Notes: a model not told the origin generated them from the sequence alone. Counted from the first letter of the stretch, positions 16,414 through 26,800 are shown. The stretch: DNA of 64,000 nucleotides from Polaribacter sp. SA4-12 (GCF_002163675.1 NZ_CP019334.1:3081501-3145500), one strand, 5' to 3'. A program made the numbers and translations.

Positions 16414-17838
16414 ATGTCAAAATTGCTACCCAATTTACCTATTGAAAATTTAACTACTGAAAATGATTATATCGGAATCATTGAAAAAGGAAATCTTCTA
16501 AGATCATTCTTTTTGCACAACAAACACGAATTTTCTCAAATGAAAATATTCTCTATTTATGGTGAGTGGGGAAGTGGAAAAAGTACTTTGATGAAGTATT
16601 TAGAAAAGGAATTAAAAGGTTCGTTCAATACTTTTTTCTTTGAATCTTGGGAGTTTGAAAGTGATGAGAACTTATCACTTTCTCTATTAGAAACCCTAAC
16701 AAAAGATACGAATTCATCTACCGATGGATTAATAAAGAATGCAAGGAAATTATTTGAAGGTTTTGCAAAATCTTTAACTATTAAAACTCCAATTGTAAAT
16801 ATTAATACAGATAAAATTTTAGAAGAAGTAAAAGAAGATTCTTTTTTAGAATTGAAAGAACAATTTAAAGCTGACTTTATAGATTGGGAGAATAAAATTA
16901 CAACAAAGGATAAATCACCTGACTATAATATTGTTTTTATTGATGATTTAGATAGATGTGAACCCGAAAATATTTTGAATCTACTTTCTGCGATGAAACT
17001 CTTCTTTACATATGGGAAGAAAACTATTTTTCTGTGTGGTATTGATAAAAAGGCAATAAGAGAAGCTGTAAAAACGAAGTATGGTGAAATTGTAAAAGCA
17101 AATGAGTATTTAGAAAAGGTTTTTGATATTTCTTTTTCGATGCCAGAAACTGTTGATGCTTCAAAATTGGTGAAACAATATTTTAATGATGATGAAATTG
17201 TTGAAGGAAAAAAAATAGGAGATTTAATAAGTGATTTTTTTGATGATCTTCATTTTAAAAACCCAAGAAGAATAAAGAAAATTTTAAATAAATATTTAAT
17301 AATTAAAAGATTAAAAGAAAGTGAGTCTTCTGATAACTTAGTTCTACCCAATATTATTCATAATAACTCAGGAACTTTATTTGAAACATACTTAACGTTA
17401 TATTTATTGATTTTAAGTGAGTTTGAACCTGAAAATTTCAAATTATTGTTTAATTTGAGTGCTAAAAGAATTAATTACGCGGATTCGTTGAAAAAGTCTA
17501 ACCTTGACGAAAGTCAGATAAAAAGTATTTCTAGTAATCACTTATTAAACTATTTAAAAGAAGAATCTTTAAGAGGGGAAAAAATTGGTAATTATGAAGA
17601 TAAAGTTCTTTTTAGATTTTATTTAGCAAATTTTACACCAAATAAGGTTGATTCAATTAGTTCTTTAATATTTGGGGACAGAGATTCTTTTACTAAACAT
17701 TTTAATTTAGAGATAAAAAGTTATGAGTATTATTTTTCTATTTTTATGTTTCAGAACGAGTTGAATTTTATTAATGATTTAAAGAATATGGAAATAAGTT
17801 TAATTAATTATAAGAAGATTATTTCAAACCTAATTTAA
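16414..17838 (+). CDS. KAP-family P-loop NTPase
   Basis: A 474-residue protein with Walker A IYGEWGSGKSTLMKYL (~47-62) and Walker B YNIVFIDDLDRCEP (~171-184), the signature of KAP NTPases, followed by the helical region FKNPRRIKKILNKYL. KAP proteins occur in animals and bacteria, often near phage-defence or plasmid genes; bacterial roles are mostly undefined. No membrane helices, which many KAP proteins have, are evident here. It converges with and overlaps the next gene by 9 bases. Its promoter segment is duplicated ~830 bases upstream. A defence role is possible but not shown. Confidence 0.75.
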   Translation: MSKLLPNLPIENLTTENDYIGIIEKGNLLRSFFLHNKHEFSQMKIFSIYGEWGSGKSTLMKYLEKELKGSFNTFFFESWEFESDENLSLSLLETLTKDTNSSTDGLIKNARKLFEGFAKSLTIKTPIVNINTDKILEEVKEDSFLELKEQFKADFIDWENKITTKDKSPDYNIVFIDDLDRCEPENILNLLSAMKLFFTYGKKTIFLCGIDKKAIREAVKTKYGEIVKANEYLEKVFDISFSMPETVDASKLVKQYFNDDEIVEGKKIGDLISDFFDDLHFKNPRRIKKILNKYLIIKRLKESESSDNLVLPNIIHNNSGTLFETYLTLYLLILSEFEPENFKLLFNLSAKRINYADSLKKSNLDESQIKSISSNHLLNYLKEESLRGEKIGNYEDKVLFRFYLANFTPNKVDSISSLIFGDRDSFTKHFNLEIKSYEYYFSIFMFQNELNFINDLKNMEISLINYKKIISNLI

Positions 17839-18252
17839 GAAATCATCATCTTCAAGTAAATCATCATCTTCATCATAAGTTGCCGAAGGACAAAACATTA
17901 AATCAGTAGGGTTGTCAATATCATATAAATATTGATACCCTTTAGATTCTTTTTTACAAAAAGGTTCTATCAATTCTATCATTTTGTTGAAACCATCTAA
18001 AGTTAAAATGCAGAAAAAAGTTTCATTATCTTTCGTTAAAATCCCTTCATCAGATTTAAATAATCCGAAAATTAAATTACAATTACGAGGTTCAATAAAA
18101 TCTATCTGAGATAAATCTAATTTTTGCCTTTTATCAATAATTGTATCTATTAAAAGATCTCTAAACAGAATCGCTTCTGCTTTGTTAAAGTTATATAGTC
18201 GAACAATATTTTGGTCATGACCATTTATATCATCAAGGTAATCTACTTCCAT
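17830..18252 (-). CDS. Acidic protein of unknown function
   Basis: A 140-residue protein with no signal peptide or membrane segment. It begins MEVDYLDDINGHDQNIVRLYNFNKAEA and ends in a run of Asp/Glu (DEDDDLLEDDDFLN). I do not recognise the family. It sits just downstream of polA on the same strand, 61 bases after the polA start side of the next spacer, and its 3' end overlaps the KAP gene by 9 bases. The strong acidic tail suggests a protein- or nucleic-acid-mimic interaction, but that is a guess. Confidence 0.6.
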   Translation of the reverse strand: MEVDYLDDINGHDQNIVRLYNFNKAEAILFRDLLIDTIIDKRQKLDLSQIDFIEPRNCNLIFGLFKSDEGILTKDNETFFCILTLDGFNKMIELIEPFCKKESKGYQYLYDIDNPTDLMFCPSATYDEDDDLLEDDDFLN

Positions 18253-18273
18253 TTTTTATTTTTAATATTCTTA

Positions 18274-18300
18274 AGAAAAACACTTCGACAAGCTCAGTGT
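18274..18300. repeat. Short intergenic repeat (CACTTCGACAAGCTCAGTGTG)
   Basis: CACTTCGACAAGCTCAGTGT is an imperfect palindrome of a type widespread between flavobacterial genes. Here it separates polA from the acidic-protein gene. A related form (CACTTCGAGCGCAGTCGAGA) lies inside a gene at 58661-58684. Confidence 0.5.
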
Positions 18301-18313
18301 GATAGTGTTAATT

Positions 18314-21160
18314 TTAGTGAGCTTGTAGCCAATTTTCTCCAATTCCAACTTCAACATCTAAAGGAACACTCATTTTAAAAGCGTTTTCCATTTCGTATTT
18401 TATAATTGGTGTAATCGTTTCTAATTCGTCTTTATGCGCGTCAAAAACCAATTCATCATGTACTTGTAATAGCATTTTAGATTTAAAACCTTCTTTTAGA
18501 AAACGATTGTGAATATTAATCATTGCTAGTTTAATAATATCTGCTGCAGAACCTTGTATTGGTGCATTTACCGCATTTCTTTCAGCGCCACTTCTAACCA
18601 TTCCGTTTTTAGAATTGATGTCTTTTAGATAACGTCTTCTGTTTAAAACCGTTTCTACATAACCATGTTCTCTAGCAAAATCTACTTGCTTAGACATGTA
18701 TGCTTTTAACTTCGGATACGTTTCGTAATAAGTATCAATTAACTCTTTAGCGTCACTTCTAGATAAATCCGTTTGATTACTTAAACCAAAAGCAGAAACC
18801 CCATAAACAATTCCGAAGTTTACCGTTTTGGCATTACTTCTTTGCTCACGAGTAACTTCATCTAAAGGAACATTAAAAACTTTTGCAGCGGTAGAAGCAT
18901 GAATATCTTCACCATTTTTAAAAGCTTCTATCATGTTTTCTTCTTCACTTAAAGCAGCAATAATTCTTAATTCTATTTGCGAATAATCCGCAGCTAATAA
19001 AACGTAATTTTCATCTCTTGGAATAAACGATTTACGAACTTCTTTACCACGTTCTGTTCTAATTGGTATGTTTTGTAAATTCGGATTATTAGAACTCAAT
19101 CTACCTGTTGCAGCTACTGCTTGCATGTATTGAGTATGAATTCTTCCTGTTTTTGGGTTGACTTCATTTGGCAACGCATCTACATAAGTACTCAATAATT
19201 TTTTATACTGACGATATTCTTGAATATCTCTAATAATTTTATGCTCTCTTGCTAAAGCAGATAAAATATCTTCACCTGTTTTATATTGACCCGTTTTTGT
19301 CTTTTTAGGTTTCTTTACCAATTCCATTTTTTCGAACAAGACAATTCCTAATTGTTTCGGTGAAGCAATATTAAATTCTTCTCCTGCTTGTTCGTAAATG
19401 TTTTTTTCTAATCTGTTGATGTCATCCGTTAACGCAACAGATAATTCTTTTAAGAAATCTATATTGATGTTTATTCCTTCAATTTCCATCGCTGTTAAAA
19501 CAGAAACTAATGGCAATTCTATTTCATTAAAAAGTTTGGTAACATTACCGCTTTCTAATTCTTTGGTAAAGTGTTCTTTTAATTGAAACGTAATATCTGC
19601 ATCTTCTACAGCATATTCTGTTTGATCTGCAATAGGAACATCTCGCATAGAAAGTTGGTTCTTCCCTTTTTTACCAATTAAATCTACAATAGAAACTGGT
19701 TGGTAATTTAAATACGTTTCTGCCAAGATATCCATATTATGACGCATATCTGGATTAATCAAATAATGCGCAATCATCGTATCAAACAATTTCCCTTTTA
19801 CAGGCATATCATAATTTGATAAAACTTTGATATCATACTTTAAATTATGACCAACTTTTTCAATATCACTTTCAAAAAACGGTCTAAACTCTTCTAAAAT
19901 AGCTTTTGTTTCTTCTTGATCTTCTGGGAAGGAAACATAATATCCTTTGCCAGCTTCAAAAGAAAATGCAATTCCGATTAACTCAACCTCTAAAGCTTTT
20001 AAACCCGTAGTTTCAGTATCAAAACAAACAGAAGTTTGGCTCGCTAATTTCTGTAAAAATAATTTTCTTGATAAAGGCGAATCTATATGTTGATAAAAAT
20101 GACTGGTATCTTTTATAGTCTTAAATCCTGATGAAATTGCTTCTTCAGAAACAGAACCTGTTCCTGGAGCAGCAAATAAATCGAATTGTCCTTCAGGTAT
20201 CGGAGCTGCTTTTTTAGCAGCAACTTTAGAAGTTTCTTCTGTTTTATTTTCTGCTGAATTTGTCTTTTTAGCATTTTCAACACTAAAAGTTCTAATAAAA
20301 TTGGTTAATAAATTTCTAAATTCTAACTCATTAAAAAGTTCGGTAACCTTTTCTACATCTGGATGATTTAATTCAAAATCTGTTGCCTCAAAAGTTACAG
20401 GCACATCTAACATTATGGTTGCTAATTTTTTAGAAAGTAAGCCTAATTCTTTTGAAGCTTCTACTTTTTCTTTCATTTTACCTTTTAGCTCATGTGTATT
20501 TTCAAAAAGGTTTTCCATAGAACCATAAGCCGCTAAAAACTTTTTGGCAGTTTTTTCTCCAACTCCTGGCAAACCTGGAATATTATCTGCAGCATCTCCC
20601 ATCATTCCTAAAAAGTCAATCACTTGTAAAGGATCTGTAACTCCAAATTTTTCTTGTACTTCTGGTACTCCCCAAATATCATATCCACCACCAAAACGAG
20701 GTTTGTACATAAAAATATTATCAGAAACCAATTGTGCAAAATCCTTATCTGGCGTTACCATAAAAGTTTTGTAACCTTCTTTTTCTGCTTGTTTTGCTAA
20801 AGTTCCAATTACATCATCAGCTTCAAAACCATTTTTTACCATAATTGGTATGTGCATTGCCTTTAAAATTTCTTGAATGTAAGGAATCGCTAACTTAATA
20901 GCTTCTGGAGTTTCATCTCTGTTAGCCTTATAAGTTTCAAACATTTCTACTCTGTCTACACTTCCTCCTTTATCAAAACAAACCGCTAAATGATCTGGTC
21001 TTTCACGCTTTATTACATCTAATAAAGAGTTCATGAACCCCATAATTGCAGAAGTATCTAAACCTTTACTGTTAATTCTTGGGTTCTTTATAAAAGCATA
21101 ATATCCTCTAAAAATTAATGCAAAAGCATCAACTAAAAAAACTCTTTTTTGATCTGACAT
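18314..21160 (-). CDS. polA: DNA polymerase I
   Basis: Repair/Okazaki-fragment polymerase of 948 residues with all three domains. The N-terminal 5'-3' exonuclease/flap domain carries RVFLVDAFALIFRGYYAF, MVTPDKDFAQLV and GMMGDAADNIPGLPGVGEKTA. The 3'-5' proofreading domain retains FDTETTGLKALEVELIG (about residue 378), so its acidic residues are present. The polymerase domain carries DYSQIELR (motif A), RSNAKTVNFGIVYG (O helix, motif B) and QVHDELVFD (motif C). Standard length for Bacteroidetes. Divergent from the metallophosphoesterase gene. Confidence 0.97.
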   Translation of the reverse strand: MSDQKRVFLVDAFALIFRGYYAFIKNPRINSKGLDTSAIMGFMNSLLDVIKRERPDHLAVCFDKGGSVDRVEMFETYKANRDETPEAIKLAIPYIQEILKAMHIPIMVKNGFEADDVIGTLAKQAEKEGYKTFMVTPDKDFAQLVSDNIFMYKPRFGGGYDIWGVPEVQEKFGVTDPLQVIDFLGMMGDAADNIPGLPGVGEKTAKKFLAAYGSMENLFENTHELKGKMKEKVEASKELGLLSKKLATIMLDVPVTFEATDFELNHPDVEKVTELFNELEFRNLLTNFIRTFSVENAKKTNSAENKTEETSKVAAKKAAPIPEGQFDLFAAPGTGSVSEEAISSGFKTIKDTSHFYQHIDSPLSRKLFLQKLASQTSVCFDTETTGLKALEVELIGIAFSFEAGKGYYVSFPEDQEETKAILEEFRPFFESDIEKVGHNLKYDIKVLSNYDMPVKGKLFDTMIAHYLINPDMRHNMDILAETYLNYQPVSIVDLIGKKGKNQLSMRDVPIADQTEYAVEDADITFQLKEHFTKELESGNVTKLFNEIELPLVSVLTAMEIEGININIDFLKELSVALTDDINRLEKNIYEQAGEEFNIASPKQLGIVLFEKMELVKKPKKTKTGQYKTGEDILSALAREHKIIRDIQEYRQYKKLLSTYVDALPNEVNPKTGRIHTQYMQAVAATGRLSSNNPNLQNIPIRTERGKEVRKSFIPRDENYVLLAADYSQIELRIIAALSEEENMIEAFKNGEDIHASTAAKVFNVPLDEVTREQRSNAKTVNFGIVYGVSAFGLSNQTDLSRSDAKELIDTYYETYPKLKAYMSKQVDFAREHGYVETVLNRRRYLKDINSKNGMVRSGAERNAVNAPIQGSAADIIKLAMINIHNRFLKEGFKSKMLLQVHDELVFDAHKDELETITPIIKYEMENAFKMSVPLDVEVGIGENWLQAH

Positions 21161-21183
21161 TTTATGGATTTAGTAGTTTAAAA

Positions 21184-21214
21184 CGATCTCTAAAACAGTG
21201 TTTTTTAGAGATCG
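21184..21214. other. Perfect 12-bp inverted repeat in the polA divergent spacer
   Basis: CGATCTCTAAAA and TTTTAGAGATCG around a 7-base loop. It lies 24-54 bases upstream of polA and about 90 bases before the metallophosphoesterase start. No T-run follows, so an operator or an mRNA hairpin is as likely as a terminator. Confidence 0.6.
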
Positions 21215-21303
21215 GAGAAAGGTACAAAACTTTAACAAGACGTTAAAATTCATTCATTATTTAACAGGTATATTTGTCAAAATCTTTAAAAGACTTACTT
21301 TGT

Positions 21304-22524
21304 ATGCGTTGGATTATTCGATTAACTATTTTATTTGTAATTGTTCTTGCTTTAGAATTTTATGCTTTTCAAGCATTAAAAACAGTATCAAATAGTAAAA
21401 TAATTAGATATTCTTGGATTCTAATAAGTGTTGTAGTATATATAAACTTCTTTTACGTTGCAATTACATACGATAAAACACAAGGTCAAACGCCCCAATT
21501 TCAAATGGCAATGGGCGTAATGTTGACTGTCTTATTACCAAAATTAGTTATTCTAATAGCAATGTTTGGTGAAGATATTTACAGGGGAATTTTTAAGTTA
21601 TTCTCTTTTATCTCATCCGAAGAAACAAAACCAATAGCAGGAAGAAGAAAGTTTATTTCTCAGTCGGCATTATTTTTAGCGGCAATTCCATTTGCATCAT
21701 TTATTTATGGAATTATTCAAGGAAAGTACAATTACAAAGTCTTAAAATATCAGTTAAGTTTTAAAGATTTGCCAGATGCTTTTGATGGATATACAATTAC
21801 TCAAATTTCAGATATTCATTCTGGAAGTTTCACTAACAAAAAGAAAATACAATATGGAGTTGATTTAATCAACGAACAGAAATCAGACATTATGCTTTTT
21901 ACAGGAGATATTGTAAACAATAAAGCAGATGAAATGGATGATTGGATTGATGTTTTTTCTCAATTAGAAGCAAAAGAAGGTAAGTATGCAATTCTTGGTA
22001 ATCACGATTATGGTGATTATATGGAGTGGACAAATCCGCAAGATAAAGTTGATAATTTTCAGAGAGTAAAAGACATTCATAAAGAAATAGGTTTCGATTT
22101 ATTATTAGATGAACACCGTTATTTAGAAAAAGACGGACAAAAAATAGCGCTTGTTGGTGTAGAAAATTGGGGAAAAGGATTCAACCAAGCAGGAGATTTA
22201 GAAAAAGCATCTTCCAGTATTAACAAAGAAGATTTTAAAATATTAATGTCTCACGATCCAAGTCATTGGGAACATATCGTTAAAAAAGACGATTTTAATT
22301 ATCAATTAACGCTAAGTGGTCATACACATGGTTTGCAAATGGGAATCGAAATTCCTGGTTGGTTTAAATGGAGTCCATCGAAATTTGCTTACAAACAGTG
22401 GGCAGGTTTGTACGAAGAGTTTGGACGATATATAAATGTAAACCGAGGTTTTGGATATCATGCATTTCCTGGTCGCGTTGGTATTTGGCCAGAAATTACC
22501 GTTATAGAATTGAAAAAAGCCTGA
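21304..22524 (+). CDS. Membrane-anchored metallophosphoesterase (YkuE-like)
   Basis: A 406-residue protein with four N-terminal hydrophobic segments (to about residue 140), including a region like a twin-Arg or export anchor (RRKFISQSALFLAAIPFASF). A calcineurin-type phosphoesterase domain follows: ITQISDIHSGS, FTGDIVNNKADE, ILGNHDYGDY and LTLSGHTHGLQMG supply the usual metal ligands. The catalytic face should be outside the cytoplasm. Related proteins hydrolyse UDP-diacylglucosamine or phospholipids, but the substrate here is not known. ATG at 21304 preferred over an upstream in-frame TTG. Confidence 0.88.
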   Translation: MRWIIRLTILFVIVLALEFYAFQALKTVSNSKIIRYSWILISVVVYINFFYVAITYDKTQGQTPQFQMAMGVMLTVLLPKLVILIAMFGEDIYRGIFKLFSFISSEETKPIAGRRKFISQSALFLAAIPFASFIYGIIQGKYNYKVLKYQLSFKDLPDAFDGYTITQISDIHSGSFTNKKKIQYGVDLINEQKSDIMLFTGDIVNNKADEMDDWIDVFSQLEAKEGKYAILGNHDYGDYMEWTNPQDKVDNFQRVKDIHKEIGFDLLLDEHRYLEKDGQKIALVGVENWGKGFNQAGDLEKASSSINKEDFKILMSHDPSHWEHIVKKDDFNYQLTLSGHTHGLQMGIEIPGWFKWSPSKFAYKQWAGLYEEFGRYINVNRGFGYHAFPGRVGIWPEITVIELKKA

Positions 22525-22551
22525 TAATCAGACTATTTAAATGCTTTTATA

Positions 22552-22559
22552 TATCTTTG
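22552..22559 (+). promoter_or_regulatory. -7 box of the thioredoxin-like gene
   Basis: TATCTTTG matches TAnnTTTG, 53 bases before the ATG at 22613. Confidence 0.45.
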
Positions 22560-22612
22560 TTCTTTAACCAGTAACTGTTTATACGTTTTTCCCCCCTTAA
22601 AAACTTTATATT

Positions 22613-22906
22613 ATGGCAAAATTTGGAGAATTAATTAGTGCTCAAAAGCCTGTTCTAATCGACTTCTATACAGATTATAACGATGCAGAAAACACAGTAC
22701 ACACTTTAAGAGATGTTGCTGCAGCTTTGGGTGATAAAGCCAAAGTAATTAAGATCGATATTACAAAGAACGAAACACTCGCAGATGCCTTGCGTGTCAA
22801 AGGAAATCCTACTTTTATGATTTATAAAAATGGCGAAATGAAATGGCGTCAAACAGGTATTCAAGATGCAAATACTTTAATCGGTTTGGTGCAACAATAC
22901 ATTTAA
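22613..22906 (+). CDS. Thioredoxin-fold protein lacking the CxxC active site
   Basis: A 97-residue protein with a clear thioredoxin fold: KPVLIDFYTDYNDAEN, AKVIKIDITKNETLADALRVKGNPTFMIYKNGE and the cis-proline in GNPTF. The W-C-x-x-C redox motif that should follow the FY strand is replaced by TDYNDAEN, and there is no cysteine in the protein. It therefore cannot act as a classical disulfide reductase and is probably a binding or structural protein. It has its own promoter-like box and is followed directly by a dispersed 3'-end repeat. Confidence 0.8.
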   Translation: MAKFGELISAQKPVLIDFYTDYNDAENTVHTLRDVAAALGDKAKVIKIDITKNETLADALRVKGNPTFMIYKNGEMKWRQTGIQDANTLIGLVQQYI

Positions 22907-22911
22907 TTTTA

Positions 22912-23000
22912 GAAGCTATTTCCTGCTTTCCACTATATCTTTTTTATGAAAAATAAAAAAGGATGTCGTTTCAATCAGGGCTAAACTTGTTTGCTGGCTA
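22912..23000 (+). repeat. Dispersed 3'-end hairpin repeat, copy A3
   Basis: GAAGCTATTTCCTGCTTTCC ... AAAAAAGGATGTCG ... CAATCAGGGCTAAACTTG, 5 bases after the thioredoxin-like gene stop, same orientation. Confidence 0.8.
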
Positions 23001-23001
23001 T

Positions 23002-23031
23002 TTGTCATTGCGAGAAACGAAGCAATCTCTG
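23002..23031. repeat. GTCATTGCGA-type repeat, copy
   Basis: TTTGTCATTGCGAGAAACGA, then AGCAATCTC; the half-palindrome ATTGC/GCAAT is the sequence family into which the IS110 element at 61.5-62.8 kb has inserted. Confidence 0.65.
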
Positions 23032-23064
23032 AATGTAATATCAAATTATTATTTAGAAACTATT

Positions 23065-23091
23065 TGTCATCCCTGTGAAAACAGGAATCCA
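23065..23091. repeat. TCATTCCTG-type hairpin repeat
   Basis: GTCATCCCTGTGAAAACAGG followed by AATCC, stem CCTGT/ACAGG; third repeat in a row between the thioredoxin-like gene and the deacetylase gene. Confidence 0.6.
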
Positions 23092-23155
23092 TAGTAAGTC
23101 AATTAATAATAAAAAAGGAGAGGGTGAATTTCTAAGTCCTCAAGAATAAAAAACA

Positions 23156-23797
23156 TTAAATTCCTTTAAAAACAAACCCCTTATCAGAAAAGGTTTTTAA
23201 AACTTTTGGAAGCGCATATTCCATTCTTTCAGCAGCTTTTACACTATCATGAAAAACAATAATACTTCCTTCTTTAGTATTCTCCTGTACATTTTGTAAA
23301 CACTTTTCTTTAGAAATTGTAATATCAAAATCAGCAGATAAAACATCCCACATAATAATCTTGTAATCTCTTTTTAGTAACTCTTTTGCCTGCGATTTTT
23401 TGATTTTTCCATAAGGAGGTCTAAACAATTGCTGTTTAATTGTTGAATCGTTGAATTGTGTAATTGTTTTGTTGCACTCTAAAATATTATCAATATAATC
23501 TTCAGTGTTCGTTTTCCAGCCCTTTAAATGGTTTTGTGTGTGGTTTCCTATAGAATGACCATCAGAAATAATTTTCTTAAATATTTCAGGATGATTTTTT
23601 ATGTTCTTTCCAATACAAAAAAAAGTAGCTTTTGCGTGGTGTTTTTTTAATTCAGATAAAACAAATTCGGTAATTTCTGGAGTGGGTCCATCATCAAAAG
23701 TGAGAAAAATTTCTTTTTTATTAGATGGAAAACGCCACGTATATTTTGAGAAGAATCTCATTATAAAACGTGGCGTTCTGGGGAAATATTGTTTCAT
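23156..23797 (-). CDS. Polysaccharide deacetylase (CE4, NodB fold)
   Basis: A 213-residue protein with the NodB homology domain: FLTFDDGPTPE (motif 1, catalytic Asp and metal-binding Asp), HSIGNHTQNH (motif 2, metal His pair), RPPYGK (motif 3), MWDVLSADFD (motif 4) and IIVFHDS (motif 5). It removes acetyl groups from N-acetylglucosamine-containing polymers such as peptidoglycan or an exopolysaccharide; the substrate is not evident. There is no clear signal peptide. It starts 7 bases after the DUF2723 stop, so the two are likely one operon, which could tie it to cell-surface glycan work. Confidence 0.9.
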   Translation of the reverse strand: MKQYFPRTPRFIMRFFSKYTWRFPSNKKEIFLTFDDGPTPEITEFVLSELKKHHAKATFFCIGKNIKNHPEIFKKIISDGHSIGNHTQNHLKGWKTNTEDYIDNILECNKTITQFNDSTIKQQLFRPPYGKIKKSQAKELLKRDYKIIMWDVLSADFDITISKEKCLQNVQENTKEGSIIVFHDSVKAAERMEYALPKVLKTFSDKGFVFKGI

Positions 23798-23804
23798 TTA
23801 AAAC

Positions 23805-26800
23805 TTATTCTTCATCTGGCATTAAGTGCCTAAAAAGCTTTACAATTTCAATAAATTCATTTTGTAATTTACTTAAATATTTGTCGTCTTTTCCTTCTTT
23901 TTCAACTTGACCAATAATGTTTCTGTACATGTATAAAGTTGTATCAATTTCATCAAAAATTAAATCTGTGTCTTGTTCAGAAAAAGTACTCAACCAAATT
24001 GCTTTTTCTTTAAACAAAGTAATTAAAGTTTCTACGGTTTGTCTTCCTTTTTCTACATTACCCAACTTTAAATACATTTCTGGATATCCCAAAGATAAGC
24101 TATAATGATCAAAATCTTGAATTGGCATTTTATCTAAACTTAAATCTAAGACTTCAATTGCTTTTAAAGTATCTCCTTTTTTAGCAAAAGCTTCAGATAA
24201 TCGCATTAAACTATTACGCATAGAAATTGAATTTCTTTTAGTTTGTTCGTCTAAATAGATTTTACCATCATTAATGTTTCTCCAATTCCATTTTTGAATA
24301 TTTGCATACATTTTCTCTGGGTCAATTCTTCCCATGTCAAACAAACTCTTTTTAGCCATTGGTGTTTTAATAGGTACCAATTTATAAGCTAAACCATCTA
24401 ATTGTAAATAATCTTTTAACCAGATATATTCTTCATCCGCATTTGCGCCACCAGTAAAGTAGATAGGTCTTTCCCAATCGTTATTGGCAAGAATATCTAA
24501 CATTAAAATACGGTTTTTAAATAAGGCTCTATCATCAATAGTAATATCAATATAAGGTAGAATTTTATCTGCATCTTTTTGAGCTACAATTCCGTTTGCT
24601 AACACTTTTTGTTTGTTAACAGGAATTCTAATTCTATTTGTTGGATAAAATTTTTCTTTAGAATTATTTTCAGTTTCAACATACGTAGCGTCACTATCAG
24701 AAGCAATCCAACGCATAAAGTTTTTAATGGTCATCACAGAATCTTTAAAACGAGGATGCTCTAAAGAATATGCAACATCTAACGTTCCATATTTATATTG
24801 ATCGTGTTCTAGTTGTGATGGAATAGGAGGTGCTTCATAAGTTGCACGCTTCATTTGGTCAATATACCAATCTGTAGCAAAAAGTGACGTATTTACTAAT
24901 TTAATATCAGTTCTAATATTCTCTACTTCTTGCATGTACCAAAGTGGGAACGTATCGTTATCTCCAATGGTAAACATAATTGCATTTTCGTCACAACTTT
25001 CTAAATAAGCTTGCGCATTTAAATGTGTTGTGTATCTGTTAGAACGATCATGATCATCCCAGTTTTGTGAAGCCATTAATGTTGGTACTGCTAAAAGTGA
25101 AACAACAGAAACTGCAATTGCAACTGTTTTTTTGTTTGCAAAGTTTTTTAAGTATTCATACAAAGCAAATACTCCTAAGCCAATCCAAATTGCAAAAATG
25201 TAGAAACTTCCTACAATTGCGTAATCTCTTTCTCTAGGCTCAAATGGTCTAGGGTTTGTGTAAAAAATAATAGCAAAACCTGTAAAAGCAAAGAATAAAA
25301 ATAGTGTAAAGAAATTTTCTTTGTCCCATTTTATTTGGAATAACAAGCCAATGATTCCTAAAATTAAAGGTAAGAAGTAGTATTTGTTTCTTCCTTTATT
25401 ATTTAAAACTTGAGAAGGTAAATCTTTCTGAGAACCTATTCTTATTTCATCAAGAGCATCAATTCCGCTAATCCAATTTCCATTGAAAATATCTAAGTTT
25501 CCTTGTATATCATTTTGTCTTCCAACAAAATTCCACATAAAATAACGTCCATACATGTAGCCAAATTGATAGCTCATCATAAACTTTATATTCTCTCCAA
25601 ATGTAGGTCTACGTTTGCTATTTTGTGGAATACCAGCAATAGATTTGTACATTTTCTCTGAAGCAGAGTTTACCATTCTTGGTATAAAACCTTTATGTTT
25701 ATCAGAATAATTAGGTATAACGCCTTCGTAATTATTTACAATTTCGTACTTGCCATTTCTTTTCTCATACTTAGGTTTGTCATCCTTGTAAGGTTTATTT
25801 GCATCCTGTTCTCTTTCATAAGAATTAGAGTAATATGTGTCATAAAAAACATTAGCATCTCCATATTGCTCACGTTCATAATATGCTAATAATTCTCTTG
25901 CACTTGAAGGATCGTTTTCATTAATTGTAGTATTTGCATTTGCTCTAATTGGTAACATCATCCAAGATGAAAAACCAATCATAATAAATAATACAGAAAG
26001 AATTAATGTATTTGTATGTACTTTGTTTTTTTTGCGTGTAAAGTTTAATCCGAAATAGAATAAAGCGACTAAAATAAGTGCAGCAATAATAGATCCAGAG
26101 TTATAAGGCATTCCAATTGAATTGATAAAGAACAATTCTGATGCACTAAAGAACTTCAATGTAAAAGGAAATAAAAATTTAAAGACAAACATTAAAACAA
26201 CGACAGAAATTACGGTTGCAATTGCAGTGGTTTTTAAATTGATTTCTTTATACGTTTTAAAGAAATACAGCATTACAATTGCTGGTATAACCAATAACGA
26301 AAGAATGTGTACTCCGAATGATAAACCTACTACAAAACTGATTAAAATTAACCATTTGTTACCTCTAGCAGTATGTATTTCGCTTTCCCACTTTAAACCT
26401 AGCCAAAATAATAAAGCCATTAAAAATGATGACATTGCGTACACTTCACCTTCTACAGCGCTAAACCAAAAACTATCAGAAAATGTATACGCTAAAGAAC
26501 CTACAATAGAACTACCTAAAATTGCAATGTATTTTCCTTCGGAAAACCCACCTGTTTTTAAAGCTAGTTTTTTAGATAGATTCGTAATCGTCCAAAACAT
26601 AAATAAAATGGTGAACGCACTTGCTAAAGCAGACATAAAGTTTACCATTTTAGCAATTTGATCTAAACTTGAGGTAAACATTGCGAAAAATGCTCCTAAC
26701 ATTTGAAATAAAGGTGCTCCTGGAGGGTGTCCTACTTCTAGTTTAACAGAGGTAGAAATATATTCTCCACAATCCCAAGCACTCACAGTTGGCTCTAATG

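Noticed and set aside
16414..18252. KAP NTPase and acidic protein as a complete defence system or toxin-antitoxin pair
   Set aside because: The genes converge instead of forming an operon and no nuclease or toxin domain is visible; kept only as a low-confidence observation.
25695..26661. Plus-strand open frames within the DUF2723 gene
   Set aside because: They are antisense frames of a long membrane-protein gene, without family resemblance.
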